A stretch of 64,000 nucleotides of DNA, taken from positions 1-64,000 of the forward strand of contig NZ_BORO01000002.1 in the NCBI RefSeq assembly GCF_018333215.1, given 5' to 3'. Shown in pieces: positions 26,841 through 41,157 of this stretch. Every line of letters begins with the position of its first letter. The stretch's first letter is position 1. Source of the DNA: Oceanobacillus sp. J11TS1 (GTDB lineage Bacteria; Bacillota; Bacilli; Bacillales; Amphibacillaceae). Under the pieces are notes generated by a model that was given only the letters and a program-made list of their open reading frames with translations, was not told the DNA's origin and did not search any database. The position numbers and the translations under genes are program-made.

Positions 26841-29597
26841 TTGGAATACAAACAAACACTATTAATGCCAAAAACAGCTTTTCCGATGCGGGGAAATCTT
26901 CCAAATAAAGAGCCGGAGCGCCAAAAAAATTGGGAAGAAAATAACCAGTATCAAAAAAACTTAGAACGTACAAAAGGAAGACCATTATTTATTTTACATG
27001 ATGGACCTCCCTATGCGAATGGAGATATTCATATCGGACACGCGCTTAATAAAATTTTAAAAGATTTTATTATACGCTATAAATCCATGACTGGTTATCA
27101 TGCTCCTTATATTCCTGGGTGGGACACACATGGATTGCCGATTGAGACAGCTTTAACAAAGAAAAAGAAAGTAAAACGAAAAGAAATGTCTATTGCAGAA
27201 TTTCGTAAACTTTGTGAGGAATATGCGCTTGGACAAATTGATAGTCAGCGTACACAATTTAAAAAATTAGGAGTACGTGGAGATTGGGATAATCCATATA
27301 TTACATTAACGAAAGAGTATGAAGCTTCTCAAATCAAGGTATTTGGAGAAATGGCACGAAAAGGCTATATTTATAAAGGTTTAAAGCCTGTATATTGGTC
27401 CCCATCCTCTGAATCTGCACTTGCTGAAGCGGAAATTGAATATCAGGATAAACGCTCTCCTTCTATCTATGTGTCATTTGAAGTAACAGATGGAAAAGAT
27501 GTATTAGACGGTGGCGAGAAAATTGTTATTTGGACAACAACTCCTTGGACGCTTCCTGCTAACTTAGGAATCAGCTTACATCCAAATTTAAGTTATGTCG
27601 TAGCACAGGTGAACGATGAAAAGTATGTTGTTGCGGAAGCTCTATTAGAGGACGTAAAAGAGGTCTTAGGCTGGGATGACGTAACTGTTGTCAAGAAATT
27701 CAAAGGTCAAGAAGCTGATCGTGTAGAAGCACAGCATCCATTCTACGATCGCAAATCCCTTGTGATGCTTGGCGAACATGTTACAACAGATGCAGGTACA
27801 GGATGTGTGCATACTGCGCCTGGTCACGGGGAAGATGACTTTTATGTTTGCCGCAACTACGATATTGATGCATTTTGTCCAGTTGATGAGAAAGGCGTAT
27901 TTACAAAAGAGGCACCAGGATTTGAAGGTTTATTCTATGATGAAGCAAATAAAGCCATTACAGAATTATTGGATGAAAAGGGTGCTTTATTAAAACTAGA
28001 ATTTATCACGCACTCTTATCCACATGATTGGAGAACAAAGAAACCAACCATTTTCCGTGCGACTTCTCAGTGGTTTGCATCGATTAAGGATTTCCGACAA
28101 GGTATTCTCGAAGAAATTAAAAATGTGAATTGGTATCCTCATTGGGGGGAAACAAGACTTTACAACATGGTAAGAGATCGTGAAGACTGGTGTATTTCTA
28201 GGCAGCGTGCTTGGGGTGTTCCTATTCCTGTATTCTATGGAGAAGACGGTACGCCAATCATTACGGATGAAACTATATCACATGTTTCTGATTTATTCAG
28301 AGAGTATGGTTCCAATGTATGGTTTGAAAGAGAAGCAAAAGATCTATTACCAGAAGGCTTTACTTCGGAACATAGTCCGAATGGTCATTTTACAAAAGAA
28401 GTAGATATTATGGATGTATGGTTTGATTCAGGTTCTTCCCACGAAGGCGTCCTTATGAATAGAGAAGACCATAAACGTCCGGCTGATGTATACTTAGAAG
28501 GCAGTGACCAATACCGTGGCTGGTTTAACTCATCCTTATCTACATCTGTAGCAGTAACTGGTAAAGCACCATATAAAAATATTATCAGTCACGGCTTTGT
28601 TCTTGATGGAAATGGACGTAAGATGAGTAAATCATTAGGAAATGTCATTGTTCCTTCGAAGGTACAAAAACAATTGGGTTCCGATATTTTACGATTATGG
28701 GTAGCAAGTGTTGACTATCAAGCAGATGTACGTATTTCAGACGATATTTTAAAACAAACATCCGAAAGCTATCGTAAAATCCGAAATACTTTCCGTTTCC
28801 TATTAGCTAACCTTGCTGATTTTAATCCTAGTAAGGACCGTGTGAAAGATGAGGACTTGCAAGAAGTCGATCGCTATATGCTTTATCGCTTGCAGCAAGT
28901 ATTAAAAGGTGCACGCGAGAATTATGAACACTTTGAATTTGCTCCAGTAATTAATCAGGTTCATAACTTCTGTTCGGTAGATTTAAGTTCATTTTACCTG
29001 GACTTTGCGAAGGATATCCTATATATTGAAGCTGCAGATCATCCACGTCGCCGCAGTATTCAAACAGGGTATTATGAAATTCTAACAACGCTTGTACAAC
29101 TGCTTGCGCCAATTATTCCACATACAGCGGAAGAAGTATGGGAGTATATTCCGGGTGTAGAAGCGGAAACAGTTCATTTAACAGATATTCCTGAACCGCG
29201 CCAAGTAGCTGGTTTGGAAGATGTTGTGGAAAAATGGGATCACTTTATGGAAGTAAGAGATGATGTATTAAAGGCTCTAGAAGAAGCTAGAAGTGAGAAA
29301 GTTATCGGGAAATCATTAGAAGCGAAAATTCGATTAGCTCCACTTGATGAAGAAACAAAACAAGTGCTTGAAAATGTGGCTAATTTACATCAGTACTTCA
29401 TTGTTTCCGAAACAGTAATCTCTGATGAAAAAGGAATTGGAAAAGCATACGACTATGTAGAAGTTGCAGTTGAAAAGCACCCGGGTGAAACGTGTGAACG
29501 CTGCTGGGTTGCCTCTGACACAGTAGGAGAAGACAAAGATCATCCAGGGCTATGCACCAGATGTGCTAACGTTGTAAAAGAAAATTATACTAACTAA
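26841..29597 (+). CDS. ileS: Isoleucyl-tRNA synthetase
   Basis: Charges tRNA-Ile with isoleucine and edits valine. TTG 26841 follows AGGAGGG and yields 918 residues beginning [21 protein letters not shown], which aligns with known starts; the ATG at 26814 has no ribosome site. Class I signatures are HIGH at 64-67 and KMSKS at 594-598, with the editing domain between them (TTPWTLPAN). A C-terminal zinc site comes from CERC and CTRC in the last 35 residues. Confidence 0.97.
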   Translation: MEYKQTLLMPKTAFPMRGNLPNKEPERQKNWEENNQYQKNLERTKGRPLFILHDGPPYANGDIHIGHALNKILKDFIIRYKSMTGYHAPYIPGWDTHGLPIETALTKKKKVKRKEMSIAEFRKLCEEYALGQIDSQRTQFKKLGVRGDWDNPYITLTKEYEASQIKVFGEMARKGYIYKGLKPVYWSPSSESALAEAEIEYQDKRSPSIYVSFEVTDGKDVLDGGEKIVIWTTTPWTLPANLGISLHPNLSYVVAQVNDEKYVVAEALLEDVKEVLGWDDVTVVKKFKGQEADRVEAQHPFYDRKSLVMLGEHVTTDAGTGCVHTAPGHGEDDFYVCRNYDIDAFCPVDEKGVFTKEAPGFEGLFYDEANKAITELLDEKGALLKLEFITHSYPHDWRTKKPTIFRATSQWFASIKDFRQGILEEIKNVNWYPHWGETRLYNMVRDREDWCISRQRAWGVPIPVFYGEDGTPIITDETISHVSDLFREYGSNVWFEREAKDLLPEGFTSEHSPNGHFTKEVDIMDVWFDSGSSHEGVLMNREDHKRPADVYLEGSDQYRGWFNSSLSTSVAVTGKAPYKNIISHGFVLDGNGRKMSKSLGNVIVPSKVQKQLGSDILRLWVASVDYQADVRISDDILKQTSESYRKIRNTFRFLLANLADFNPSKDRVKDEDLQEVDRYMLYRLQQVLKGARENYEHFEFAPVINQVHNFCSVDLSSFYLDFAKDILYIEAADHPRRRSIQTGYYEILTTLVQLLAPIIPHTAEEVWEYIPGVEAETVHLTDIPEPRQVAGLEDVVEKWDHFMEVRDDVLKALEEARSEKVIGKSLEAKIRLAPLDEETKQVLENVANLHQYFIVSETVISDEKGIGKAYDYVEVAVEKHPGETCERCWVASDTVGEDKDHPGLCTRCANVVKENYTN

Positions 29598-29606
29598 AAT
29601 TTCTTG

Positions 29607-29632
29607 GAAAAGAGCCAGCTGGCTCTTTTTTA
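29607..29632 (+). terminator. Intrinsic terminator after ileS
   Basis: AAGAGCC and GGCTCTT surround AGCT, forming a perfect 18-bp palindrome with T6. Confidence 0.92.
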
Positions 29633-29691
29633 GGCGTTTATATAATTATCCCTCCTCTTAATATCTAAACAAGCATGATGGCCCCTTTATG

Positions 29692-29815
29692 AGGATGTTC
29701 AAAAAGTACCCCAATGATAAGCGGCGAATTTCTGCGTTTACGTGTCTTTTCCGATAGGGCTGGGACTGGGACTGCTGGGATTACTCGTCCCATTGAAAAC
29801 TGAACACGCACTTTA
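29692..29815. repeat. TGTTCA-bordered intergenic element with a GGGACT repeat inside
   Basis: The stretch opens with GATGTTCAAAAAG and closes with CTGAACACGC, so TGTTCA and TGAACA form short terminal inverted repeats. Inside, 29759-29793 reads GCTGGGACTGGGACTG, then CTGG, then GATTACTCGTCCCAT, a block repeated at 32125. The ends are like those of the 24803 element. It looks like a non-coding dispersed repeat with a second repeat inserted. No reading frame is supported. B. subtilis has ylyA at this place. Confidence 0.6.
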
Positions 29816-29842
29816 TCTATATTCTTTCTATATTGTTGTTTC

Positions 29843-29871
29843 TTGAAAATTAACAGCAGAAAGGATAAGAT
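29843..29871 (+). promoter_or_regulatory. Sigma-A promoter of lspA
   Basis: TTGAAA at 29843-29848 and TAAGAT at 29866-29871 are 17 bp apart, 28 bp before the lspA start. Confidence 0.65.
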
Positions 29872-29899
29872 AAGAAAGACTTCCGATTAGATTGGAGAA

Positions 29900-30376
29900 A
29901 TGAACATGTGGAGATATTATCTAATTGCCATTGTCCTTATTGGATTAGACCAATGGACAAAATGGCTTGTTGCAACCAGAATGGAGCTGGGTGAATCCAT
30001 CCCAGTTATTAATGATTTCTTCTATATTACCTCGCATCGTAATTCCGGAGCTGCATGGGGCATTTTAGAAGGACAAATGGGGCTATTTTACATTATAACA
30101 GTGATTGTTATTGCCGGATTAATATACTTTTTACATACACATGGAAAACAAGATCGCCTGATTGCTATAGGTGTTGGTGTGTTAATAGGGGGAGCGATTG
30201 GGAATTTTATTGATCGTATTTTATACCAAGAAGTAGTCGATTTTGCGAACTTCTATATTTTTAATTATAATTTTCCAATATTCAACGTTGCTGATTCTGC
30301 ACTCACGATTGGTGTGATTATTGTAATCATTGCAATTATACTGGATGAAAGAAAGCGGGGCAAAGAGAAAAAATGA
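29900..30376 (+). CDS. lspA: Lipoprotein signal peptidase LspA
   Basis: LspA is the membrane aspartic protease that removes signal peptides from prolipoproteins. The 158-residue protein has four hydrophobic segments and the catalytic aspartates in GNFIDR (Asp105) and NVADSA (Asp132). Other conserved motifs are DQWTKW and NSGAAWG. The start may be ATG 29900 or 29906. The stop overlaps the next gene in ATGA, so the two are coupled. Confidence 0.96.
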   Translation: MNMWRYYLIAIVLIGLDQWTKWLVATRMELGESIPVINDFFYITSHRNSGAAWGILEGQMGLFYIITVIVIAGLIYFLHTHGKQDRLIAIGVGVLIGGAIGNFIDRILYQEVVDFANFYIFNYNFPIFNVADSALTIGVIIVIIAIILDERKRGKEKK

Positions 30377-31284
30377 CAGTAAACCAGCATATAGTATCAG
30401 AAACAGAGAGCAAAAAAAGAGTCGATAAAATTCTATCTGATTTGCTGCAGGACCATTCACGCTCTCAAATTCAAAGTTGGATTGAAGAAGGACATGTGAC
30501 ATTGAATGGCGAAAAGGTTAAAGCCAATCAAAAATGTCAGGCAGGGGAAACCATTAGATGGGAAGTTCCGGAAACGAAACCTCTTGTGCTCGAGCCAGAG
30601 AATATTCCGTTAGACATTGTTTATGAAGATGCGGATTTATTGGTAGTTAATAAAGCAAAAGGAATGGTCGTACACCCTTCCGCAGGTCACCACACGGGTA
30701 CATTGGTACATGCTTTATTGTACCATTGTAAAGATTTATCTGGGATCAATGGGGTAGAACGCCCAGGGATTGTACACCGAATTGATATGGATACAAGCGG
30801 GTTATTAGTTGTTGCGAAAAATGATCTTGCCCACCAAAATTTATCGGAACAGTTACAAGAAAAACAATTGAAACGGACTTATGAAGCCATTGTTCATGGG
30901 GAAATTGGGCATGAGACGGGGTTAATTGACGCGCCAATTGGCAGAGATCCAAAAGACCGTCAAAAAATGGGTATCGTTGAAAATGGGAAACCAGCAGTTA
31001 CGCATTTTCGTGTATTAGAGCGTTTTTCAGACTATACACATATTGAATGTCAGTTAGAGACTGGCAGAACGCATCAAATACGTGTTCATATGCAGTATAT
31101 TGGTTTTCCGCTTGTAGGTGATCCAAAATATGGCCAGCGAAAATCATTCGATGTCCAAGGCCAAGCACTTCATGCAAAGCAAATTGGCTTTATACATCCT
31201 AGAACGGAACAATGGATGGAATTTGAAGCAGCTCCCCCAGCTATCTTTATGGAAACGCTCGACCAAATTCGTAAAATGTATTGA
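30373..31284 (+). CDS. ylyB: Pseudouridine synthase, RluD family (YlyB)
   Basis: Converts uridine to pseudouridine in large-subunit rRNA; family RluA/RluD. The 303-residue protein has an N-terminal S4 RNA-binding domain (residues about 13-75) and a catalytic domain with [11 protein letters not shown], in which Asp138 is the catalytic residue. KYG and [12 protein letters not shown] follow. Its stop codon lies inside the -35 hexamer of the pyr promoter. Confidence 0.94.
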   Translation: MTVNQHIVSETESKKRVDKILSDLLQDHSRSQIQSWIEEGHVTLNGEKVKANQKCQAGETIRWEVPETKPLVLEPENIPLDIVYEDADLLVVNKAKGMVVHPSAGHHTGTLVHALLYHCKDLSGINGVERPGIVHRIDMDTSGLLVVAKNDLAHQNLSEQLQEKQLKRTYEAIVHGEIGHETGLIDAPIGRDPKDRQKMGIVENGKPAVTHFRVLERFSDYTHIECQLETGRTHQIRVHMQYIGFPLVGDPKYGQRKSFDVQGQALHAKQIGFIHPRTEQWMEFEAAPPAIFMETLDQIRKMY

Positions 31285-31309
31285 CAGACACATCAAATTT
31301 TGACATAAT
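31281..31309 (+). promoter_or_regulatory. Sigma-A promoter of the pyr operon
   Basis: TTGACA at 31281-31286 and CATAAT at 31304-31309 with a 17-bp spacer, followed by the PyrR leader. The stop codon of ylyB is contained in the -35. Confidence 0.85.
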
Positions 31310-31339
31310 AAGTGATGACAATTAAAGACCTTTAACAAT

Positions 31340-31993
<654 letters not shown>

Positions 31994-32004
31994 TAACTTT
32001 TAAT

Positions 32005-32099
32005 CAAATCCAGAGAGATTTGAAAGGTTGTTTAGTGAAACGAATGCTTATTTGATGTATTCGTCTACCTCTCTGCAACCTTTGCAGGGAGTTTTTTTT
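32005..32099 (+). promoter_or_regulatory. PyrR-dependent attenuator 2 (before pyrB)
   Basis: AATCCAGAGAGATT at 32007-32020 matches the PyrR-binding loop except for one position (A for G). It is held in a CAAATC/GATTTG stem. The terminator pairs 32069-32078 with 32082-32091 around a 3-base loop, followed by T8. B. subtilis has two attenuators here, around pyrP; one is left. Confidence 0.85.
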
Positions 32100-32109
32100 G
32101 CACTTTTTT

Positions 32110-32162
32110 ATCGCAGTGTAACTTGCTGGGACTGGGACTGGGACTGCGATTACTCGTCCCAT
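32110..32162. repeat. GGGACT tandem repeat block, second copy
   Basis: 32125-32162 reads GCTGGGACTGGGACT, a third GGGACT unit, then GCGATTACTCGTCCCAT. It shares its ends with the block at 29759-29793 but has three rather than two GGGACT units. ATCGCAGT at 32110-32117 and ACTGCGAT at 32143-32150 are inverted repeats, and TGGGAC can also pair with GTCCCA, so alternative folds exist. Confidence 0.7.
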
Positions 32163-32180
32163 CGAAGGGCTTTTGTAAGA

Positions 32181-32301
32181 CTCCCACTTCAAGAAATGAG
32201 TAAAAAATTATATTTCTAAGTGGGAGATCTAACAGCCAGTAACGGCCCGATTCGTTCAACTAACCTTCAGTGGGGGATGAAAGAAAGCCCCCCACTGAAG
32301 G
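32181..32301. repeat. Two strong hairpins resembling a transposon end
   Basis: Hairpin 1: CTCCCACTT at 32181-32189 with AAGTGGGAG at 32218-32226, extended by AGAAAT/ATTTCT. Hairpin 2: a perfect 13-bp stem, 32264-32276 with 32289-32301 (CCTTCAGTGGGGG). Neither has a T run. The arrangement recalls subterminal palindromes of IS200/IS605 (TnpB-type) elements or their non-coding derivatives; this is inferred. No tnpA or tnpB is present. Confidence 0.6.
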
Positions 32302-32349
32302 AAGTTTCACTTTATGGATATCATCACATCAAAGAGGGAGAGATGAATC

Positions 32350-33279
32350 GTGGAACATTTTATTTCGATGAACCAATTATCGAAAGAAACGATGAATCAA
32401 ATTCTTAAAGAAGCAGAATCGATAAGAAAATCACCGATTACAATTAACCAACAATTATTCGCAGCGAATTTATTCTTTGAACCAAGTACAAGAACAAAAA
32501 TGAGTTTTGAAGTTGCGCAGAAAAAACTAGGATTAGAGATGCTGGACTTGCACACAGAAGCGTCCAGTCTGAGAAAGGGAGAATCGTTATATGATACGGC
32601 GAAAACCTTTGAAGCAATTGGAGCGAATGTTCTAGTTGTTCGGCATCCCTCCGATCATTGGATAGATGAGATAGAGAAAGAAGGTAATCTGAAAATTCCT
32701 GTGATTAATGCTGGATCCGGAAAAGAAGAGCATCCTACCCAGTGTATGTTAGATTTACTGACCATGTATCAAGAGTTTGGCAGCGTAGAAGGCAGAAAAG
32801 TTGTCATTGCTGGTGACATTAAACATAGCCGTGTTGCTAGGTCGAATGCGCTGGCTCTAGAAAAATTAGGAGCTGAAGTTTACCTGAGTGCAGCGCCTGG
32901 CTTTGAAGATAACACGCTGCATTATCCGTATATTACCATGGATGAGGCAGTAGAGAAAGTGGATGTGGTGATGTTGCTTCGGATCCAGCATGAACGACAT
33001 ATTCATAAGGCGGAGACGTCTGATTATCTTACTCTCTATGGCCTGACAATGGAGAGAGCAGCAAAAATGCAAAAGCATGCGATTATTATGCACCCCGCCC
33101 CGATTAATAGAGGGGTAGAGATAGATACCAGATTAGTAGAAAGTAACCAATCACGTATTTTTAAACAAATGGAGAATGGTGTTTATGTAAGAATGGCCAT
33201 TTTATTACATGTATTAAAAGAATGGGGGATTATTCATGAAAACGAAATTAACAAACGCAAAACGCTTAACGTCATCTAA
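32350..33279 (+). CDS. pyrB: Aspartate carbamoyltransferase catalytic chain
   Basis: Makes carbamoyl-aspartate from carbamoyl phosphate and aspartate, the first committed pyrimidine step. GTG 32350 follows GAGGGAGAG. The 309-residue protein has the carbamoyl phosphate motif EPSTRTKMSF near 45-54 and HPAPINRG. Its 3' end overlaps pyrC by 44 bases. The permease gene pyrP that lies between pyrR and pyrB in B. subtilis is missing. Confidence 0.97.
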   Translation: MEHFISMNQLSKETMNQILKEAESIRKSPITINQQLFAANLFFEPSTRTKMSFEVAQKKLGLEMLDLHTEASSLRKGESLYDTAKTFEAIGANVLVVRHPSDHWIDEIEKEGNLKIPVINAGSGKEEHPTQCMLDLLTMYQEFGSVEGRKVVIAGDIKHSRVARSNALALEKLGAEVYLSAAPGFEDNTLHYPYITMDEAVEKVDVVMLLRIQHERHIHKAETSDYLTLYGLTMERAAKMQKHAIIMHPAPINRGVEIDTRLVESNQSRIFKQMENGVYVRMAILLHVLKEWGIIHENEINKRKTLNVI

Positions 33280-34519
33280 TGAATTTGTAAACTGTGAGAT
33301 TCTCATAGAAGACGGAAAAATTATAAAAATAGCTTCTCGAGTAGCAGAGCAGGCTGATAAAACAATTGATGCTAAAAACAATCTTGTTTCACCAGGTTTT
33401 ATCGATGTGCATATTCATTTACGGGAACCAGGCGGGGAATATAAAGAAACCATTGCAACAGGCACCCAGTCTGCAGCGAGAGGCGGTTATACAACAGTTT
33501 GTTCGATGCCGAATACAAATCCCGTCCCAGATAATTCCGAAACATTAGCGCAGCTGTTTCACAAAGTGAAAGAAGATGCAGTAGTCCGTGTCCTCCCATA
33601 TGCTTCTATCACGAAAGGCTTAAAAGGAGAAGAACGTACAAATATTAAAGAGCTATTCGAACAAGGTGCATTTGCTTTTACAGATGACGGAGTAGGAATT
33701 CAAACAGCGAATCAAATGCTTCAAGCAATGAAGGAAGCAGCAGCGTGTGGCGCAGCGATTGTGGCACATTGTGAAGATAACTCGCTTGTTTATGGCGGGG
33801 TTACGCATGATGGAGAAGTAAGCAAGAGATTAAACCTTCCTGGAATTCCATCTCTAAGTGAGTCTGTACAAATTGCCAGAGATGTATTATTAGCTGAAGC
33901 TGCTGATTGTCATTATCATGTTTGTCATGTCAGCACAAAGGAATCGGTTCGTGTCATCCGAGATGCGAAAAAAGCGGGAATCAAAGTAACTGCGGAGGTT
34001 TCTCCCCATCACCTGTTATTAAATGAAACGGATATCGTTGAAAATGACGCAAATTTCAAAATGAATCCGCCGCTAAGAGGAATAGATGATCAAGAAGCGC
34101 TTATCGAAGGACTTTTAGACGGGACCATTGATTTTATTGCAACAGACCATGCACCGCATGCAGAGGAAGAAAAAGCAAATGGATTCATAGAGGCCCCATT
34201 CGGTATCGTTGGTTTAGAGACAGCATTTCCATTATTGTATACACATCTCGTACAGAAAAATGTATTAAGCTTACAAGAACTGGTGGATAGAATGACAAAA
34301 AAACCAGCAGCGGTTTTCGGACTTCCTTATGGAACATTGGAAGAAGGAGCCCCAGCTGATATAACGATTGTTGATTTAGAAAAAACGGCAAAAATTGATC
34401 GTTACCAATTTGCTTCCAAAGGGAAGAACACGCCTTTCCATGGCTGGGAAGTAACAGGATTTCCTGTAATGACAATCGTAGCAGGTAAAGTTGTATTTGA
34501 GGAGGATAACCATGCGTAA
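33236..34519 (+). CDS. pyrC: Dihydroorotase
   Basis: A zinc amidohydrolase that cyclises carbamoyl-aspartate to dihydroorotate. The 427-residue protein shows the metal motif HIHLREPG (His59, His61), AHCED, HVST and the catalytic FIATDHAPH. Its start lies well inside pyrB, but the first residues align with known PyrC starts, so the overlap is real. It overlaps pyrAA by 8 bases. Confidence 0.96.
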   Translation: MKTKLTNAKRLTSSNEFVNCEILIEDGKIIKIASRVAEQADKTIDAKNNLVSPGFIDVHIHLREPGGEYKETIATGTQSAARGGYTTVCSMPNTNPVPDNSETLAQLFHKVKEDAVVRVLPYASITKGLKGEERTNIKELFEQGAFAFTDDGVGIQTANQMLQAMKEAAACGAAIVAHCEDNSLVYGGVTHDGEVSKRLNLPGIPSLSESVQIARDVLLAEAADCHYHVCHVSTKESVRVIRDAKKAGIKVTAEVSPHHLLLNETDIVENDANFKMNPPLRGIDDQEALIEGLLDGTIDFIATDHAPHAEEEKANGFIEAPFGIVGLETAFPLLYTHLVQKNVLSLQELVDRMTKKPAAVFGLPYGTLEEGAPADITIVDLEKTAKIDRYQFASKGKNTPFHGWEVTGFPVMTIVAGKVVFEEDNHA

Positions 34520-35612
34520 ACGTAATTTAATACTGGAAGATGGAACAGTTTTTGAAGGACACGGTTTTGGCAGTGAGACAGTTTCTAGAGGAGAGATTGT
34601 TTTTAATACGAGTATGACCGGATATCAAGAAGTGATCACAGACCCAAGCTATTGTGGTCAATTTGTAACAATGACCTATCCCCTAATCGGGAATTACGGG
34701 ATAAACCGAGATGATTATGAAACGGTGACACCATTTATTCATGGTTTAATTGTGAAACAATATAGCGAGCAACCCTCTAATTTTCGTAATGAAGAGACGA
34801 TTGACAGCTTCTTAAAAGCAAATAATATTCCTGGTATTTCTGGAATTGATACTAGAAAATTAACCCGTATTATTCGCAAGCATGGAACGATGAAAGCTGC
34901 TATCGTTTCAGCAGAGGAAGATACTGAGAAAGTAATTAAAGAATTGAAGAATACCGAATTTTCAAGAGACCAAGTAAAGCAAACCTCCACAAGTAAACCG
35001 TACGTGGTTCCTGGTAGAGGACGTCGCGTTGTACTTGTAGATTTTGGTGCAAAACACGGTATACTTCGAGAATTAACAAAACGAGATTGTCAGATTACAG
35101 TCGTGCCATATGACTATAGTGCAGCAGAAATTCTGCGTCTTCGTCCAGATGGCGTTATGCTGACAAACGGACCTGGAGATCCCAAAGATGTACCGGAAGC
35201 AATCGAAATGATTAAAGGGATTTTAGGAAAAGTGCCGATTTTTGGAATTTGCCTTGGGCACCAGCTTCTGTCCTTAGCTTGTGGGGCAAATACAGAAAAA
35301 ATGAAGTTTGGACATCGAGGTGCAAACCATCCGGTGAAAGATTTAAAAAACGATAAAACCTATCTTACTTCCCAAAATCATAGCTATGCGGTTAATCCAG
35401 ATTCACTCGAAAATACAGGATTAGAATTAACCCAGATCGCTATTAACGATGAAACAGTAGAGGGAGTAAAACACATTACGCATCCAGCATTCTCGGTGCA
35501 GTATCATCCAGAAGCTTCTCCGGGACCAGAAGATACAAATTATTTATTTGATGAATTTTTAAAATTAATGGATCAACAAGAGAAAAAACAGGAGGTTCAT
35601 ATAAATGCCTAA
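34512..35612 (+). CDS. pyrAA: Carbamoyl-phosphate synthase small (glutaminase) subunit, pyrimidine-specific
   Basis: Supplies ammonia from glutamine to the large subunit. ATG 34512 follows GAGGAGGAT and gives 366 residues. The class I glutaminase has its nucleophile in GICLGHQLL (Cys247) and the His/Glu pair in YHPEASPGP. Placement within the pyr operon marks it as the pyrimidine enzyme. It overlaps pyrAB by 8 bases. Confidence 0.97.
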   Translation: MRKRNLILEDGTVFEGHGFGSETVSRGEIVFNTSMTGYQEVITDPSYCGQFVTMTYPLIGNYGINRDDYETVTPFIHGLIVKQYSEQPSNFRNEETIDSFLKANNIPGISGIDTRKLTRIIRKHGTMKAAIVSAEEDTEKVIKELKNTEFSRDQVKQTSTSKPYVVPGRGRRVVLVDFGAKHGILRELTKRDCQITVVPYDYSAAEILRLRPDGVMLTNGPGDPKDVPEAIEMIKGILGKVPIFGICLGHQLLSLACGANTEKMKFGHRGANHPVKDLKNDKTYLTSQNHSYAVNPDSLENTGLELTQIAINDETVEGVKHITHPAFSVQYHPEASPGPEDTNYLFDEFLKLMDQQEKKQEVHINA

Positions 35613-38600
35613 ACGTACAGATATTCAAAAAATCCTCGTAATTGGATCCGGTCCGATTGTAATCGGGCAAGCAGCAGAATTCGATTATTCTGGTACACAA
35701 GCTTGTCAAGCGCTAAGAGAAGAAGGATACTATGTCATCTTAGCTAACTCTAATCCGGCAACGATTATGACTGATAATACAGTTGCTGATAAAGTATATA
35801 TGGAACCTTTAACAGAGGAATTCTTAACCAAAATTATTCGTAAAGAGCATCCAGATGCTATCTTGCCGACGCTTGGCGGACAAACTGGTCTAAACCTTGC
35901 AATGGAACTGGTTCGTAAAGGGGTTTTAGAGGACCATGATGTTCAATTACTTGGTACAGCGCCAGAATCGATTCAAAAAGCAGAAGATAGAGAATTATTC
36001 CGTACCTTGATGCATGAATTAAATGAACCAGTGCCAGAAAGTGAAATTGTTCATACAGTGGATGAAGCTGTAGATTTTGCTAATTTAATTGGCTACCCGC
36101 TCATTGTTCGTCCAGCCTACACGCTTGGTGGTACTGGCGGGGGAATGTGCTACAACGAACAAGAGCTAAGAGAAATTACACATAACGGACTTGTCCTTTC
36201 TCCAGTAAATCAGTGCTTGATTGAACGCAATATTGCTGGTTTTAAAGAAATTGAATATGAAGTAATGCGTGACCACAAGGATCAGGCAATTGTTGTTTGT
36301 AATATGGAAAATATTGACCCAGTGGGAATACATACTGGAGATTCGATTGTTGTTGCGCCATCACAAACGTTAAGTGATCGAGAATATCATCTGTTGCGTA
36401 ATGCTTCCTTGAAAATTATTCGTTCCTTAGAAATTGAAGGCGGCTGTAATGTCCAGCTGGCACTCGATCCATATAGCTTCCAATATTATGTGATTGAAGT
36501 AAATCCGCGTGTTAGCCGTTCATCTGCCCTGGCTTCGAAAGCAACAGGATATCCAATTGCAAAAATTGCAGCAAAAATTGCAGTTGGTTATACATTGGAT
36601 GAAATCATTAATCCAATTACCGGTAAAACGTATTCCATGTTTGAACCAGCGTTGGATTATGTTGTCACCAAATTTCCGCGCTTCCCATTCGATAAATTCA
36701 CAACTGGTGACCGTCGTTTAGGTACGCAAATGAAGGCAACGGGGGAAGTTATGGCGATTGGTCGTAACTTAGAAGAGTCCCTATTAAAAGGTATTCGTTC
36801 CTTGGAAATGGGCACGGAAGAACTTTACCTTGCCAAAGCAGAAAAATTAGATGAAGAGACGTTGAATAAACGCTTGAAGCGTGCAGATGATGAGCGTATT
36901 TTCCTTTTAGCCGAAGCGCTTCGCCGTGGTTATTCTGTGGATCAAATTTTTGATATAACAAAAATTGACCGCTTTTTCTTAAACAGCTTAAATAAAATTA
37001 TCGAAACAGAGAAAACATTAATTGAAAATAAAAATGATATTGCTGTACTAAAAGAAGCGAAAGAATTAGGAATTGCCGATGTACAAATCGCAAGGCTTTG
37101 GAACGTTTCAATTGATGAAGTATATGCATTAAGACAAAAAGAAAATGTCTTCCCAGTTTATAAAATGGTAGATACGTGTGCAGCAGAATTTGAATCCGAA
37201 ACACCGTATTTCTACAGTACTTATGAAACAGAAAATGAGTCGGTTGTCACTGACCGAAAGAAAATTTTAGTACTTGGTTCAGGTCCAATCCGAATCGGAC
37301 AAGGGATTGAATTTGACTACGCAACCGTACATTCTGTCTTTGCGATTAAAGAACTTGGCTATGAAGCAATTATTATGAATAATAACCCGGAAACCGTATC
37401 TACAGATTTCACGATTTCCGATAAGCTTTACTTTGAGCCGCTCACATTAGAAGATGTGATGCATGTGATTGAACTGGAAAAACCAGAAGGCGTCATTGTG
37501 CAGTTTGGCGGGCAAACAGCAATTAACCTTGCAGAAGGCCTGGAGCGCCGTGGTGTGAAAATATTAGGTACAGGACTGGAAGCAATTGACCGTGCGGAAG
37601 ACCGTGATAAATTTGAAGTCTTATTAGATGAACTTCATTTACTTCGACCAGAGGGGAAAGCAGTGCCAAAATTAGATCAAGCCATTGAAACTGCAAATGA
37701 AATTGGTTACCCCGTACTGGTACGCCCTTCTTATGTTATTGGCGGAAGCCGTATGGAAATTGTTTATAGCGAAAAAGAGCTGGAAAACTATTTAGCGAAG
37801 TCAGATAACATTGATTCCGCACATCCCATTTTGATTGATAAGTATCTAACAGGGATGGAAGCAGAAGTAGATGCGATAAGTGATGGAGAAACAACCATTG
37901 TTCCTGGAATAATGGAGCATATCGAACGTGCCGGTGTCCACTCTGGAGATTCCATGGCTGTATATCCGCCACAGCGTTTAAGTGAAGCGGTGAAGGAAAA
38001 GTGTTTAGATGCAGCAGTGAAGATTTCCAAAGCACTTAAAGTAAAAGGTTTAATCAATATCCAGTTCATTATCCGCGGGGAAGATGTTTATGTGCTTGAA
38101 GTGAATCCAAGAGCCAGCAGAACGATTCCTTTCTTAAGTAAAATTACTGGCGTAACGATGGCAAACATTGCAACCAAATGTATTTTAGGTGAAAAGTTAG
38201 CGAATATGGGTTATGAAACAGGTATTTTACCAGAACAGGATCTGGTTTCTGTGAAAATTCCAGTATTCTCTTTTGAAAAATTACGCAGTGTCGATACCAT
38301 TCTTGGACCAGAAATGAAATCTACCGGCGAAGCAATCGGCTATGATAAAACATTAGAAAAAGCATTGTATAAAGGGCTTATCGCTTCTGGGTTAAAAGTC
38401 CCGCAAGAAGGCGGTGTGTTATTAACGGTTGCTGATAAAGATAAGGCAGAAATGCTGGAAGTAGCAGAACGATTCCACCAACTCGGATTTGTTCTTTATG
38501 CAACACAAGGTACAGCAGCCTATATCCGTGAAGAAGGAGACATTCCAGTTGTTGAGGTAGGGAAAGTTGGCTTGGATGAGCCGAATGTTCTTTCTATCAT

Positions 38601-38804
38601 CGAGGAAGGAAAAGTACAATTTGTTGTCAACACACTTAATTCTGGACAGAAACCAAGATCAGACGGTTTCTTAATCCGCCGTCAAGCAGTAGAGCATGGA
38701 ATTGCCTGCTTAACAAATTTAGACACAGTGAATGCAATTATCAATGTCATCGACTCTACGACCTTTACAGCAAAACCGATTAGCCAGCAAAAGGTGACAC
38801 AGTA

Positions 38805-38805
<1 letters not shown>
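35605..38805 (+). CDS. pyrAB: Carbamoyl-phosphate synthase large subunit, pyrimidine-specific
   Basis: Makes carbamoyl phosphate from bicarbonate, ammonia and two ATP. The 1066-residue protein has two homologous ATP-grasp halves, beginning with [19 protein letters not shown] and [18 protein letters not shown]. Each carries an EVNPR(V/A)SR motif, and a C-terminal allosteric domain runs from about residue 930. No break or missing segment is visible. Confidence 0.98.

Positions 38806-41146
<2,341 letters not shown>

Positions 41147-41157
<11 letters not shown>

Noticed and set aside
32028-32408. Small overlapping frames in the pyrR-pyrB gap, considered as a pyrP remnant
   Set aside because: They coincide with the attenuator and hairpins and show no hydrophobic permease-like segments.
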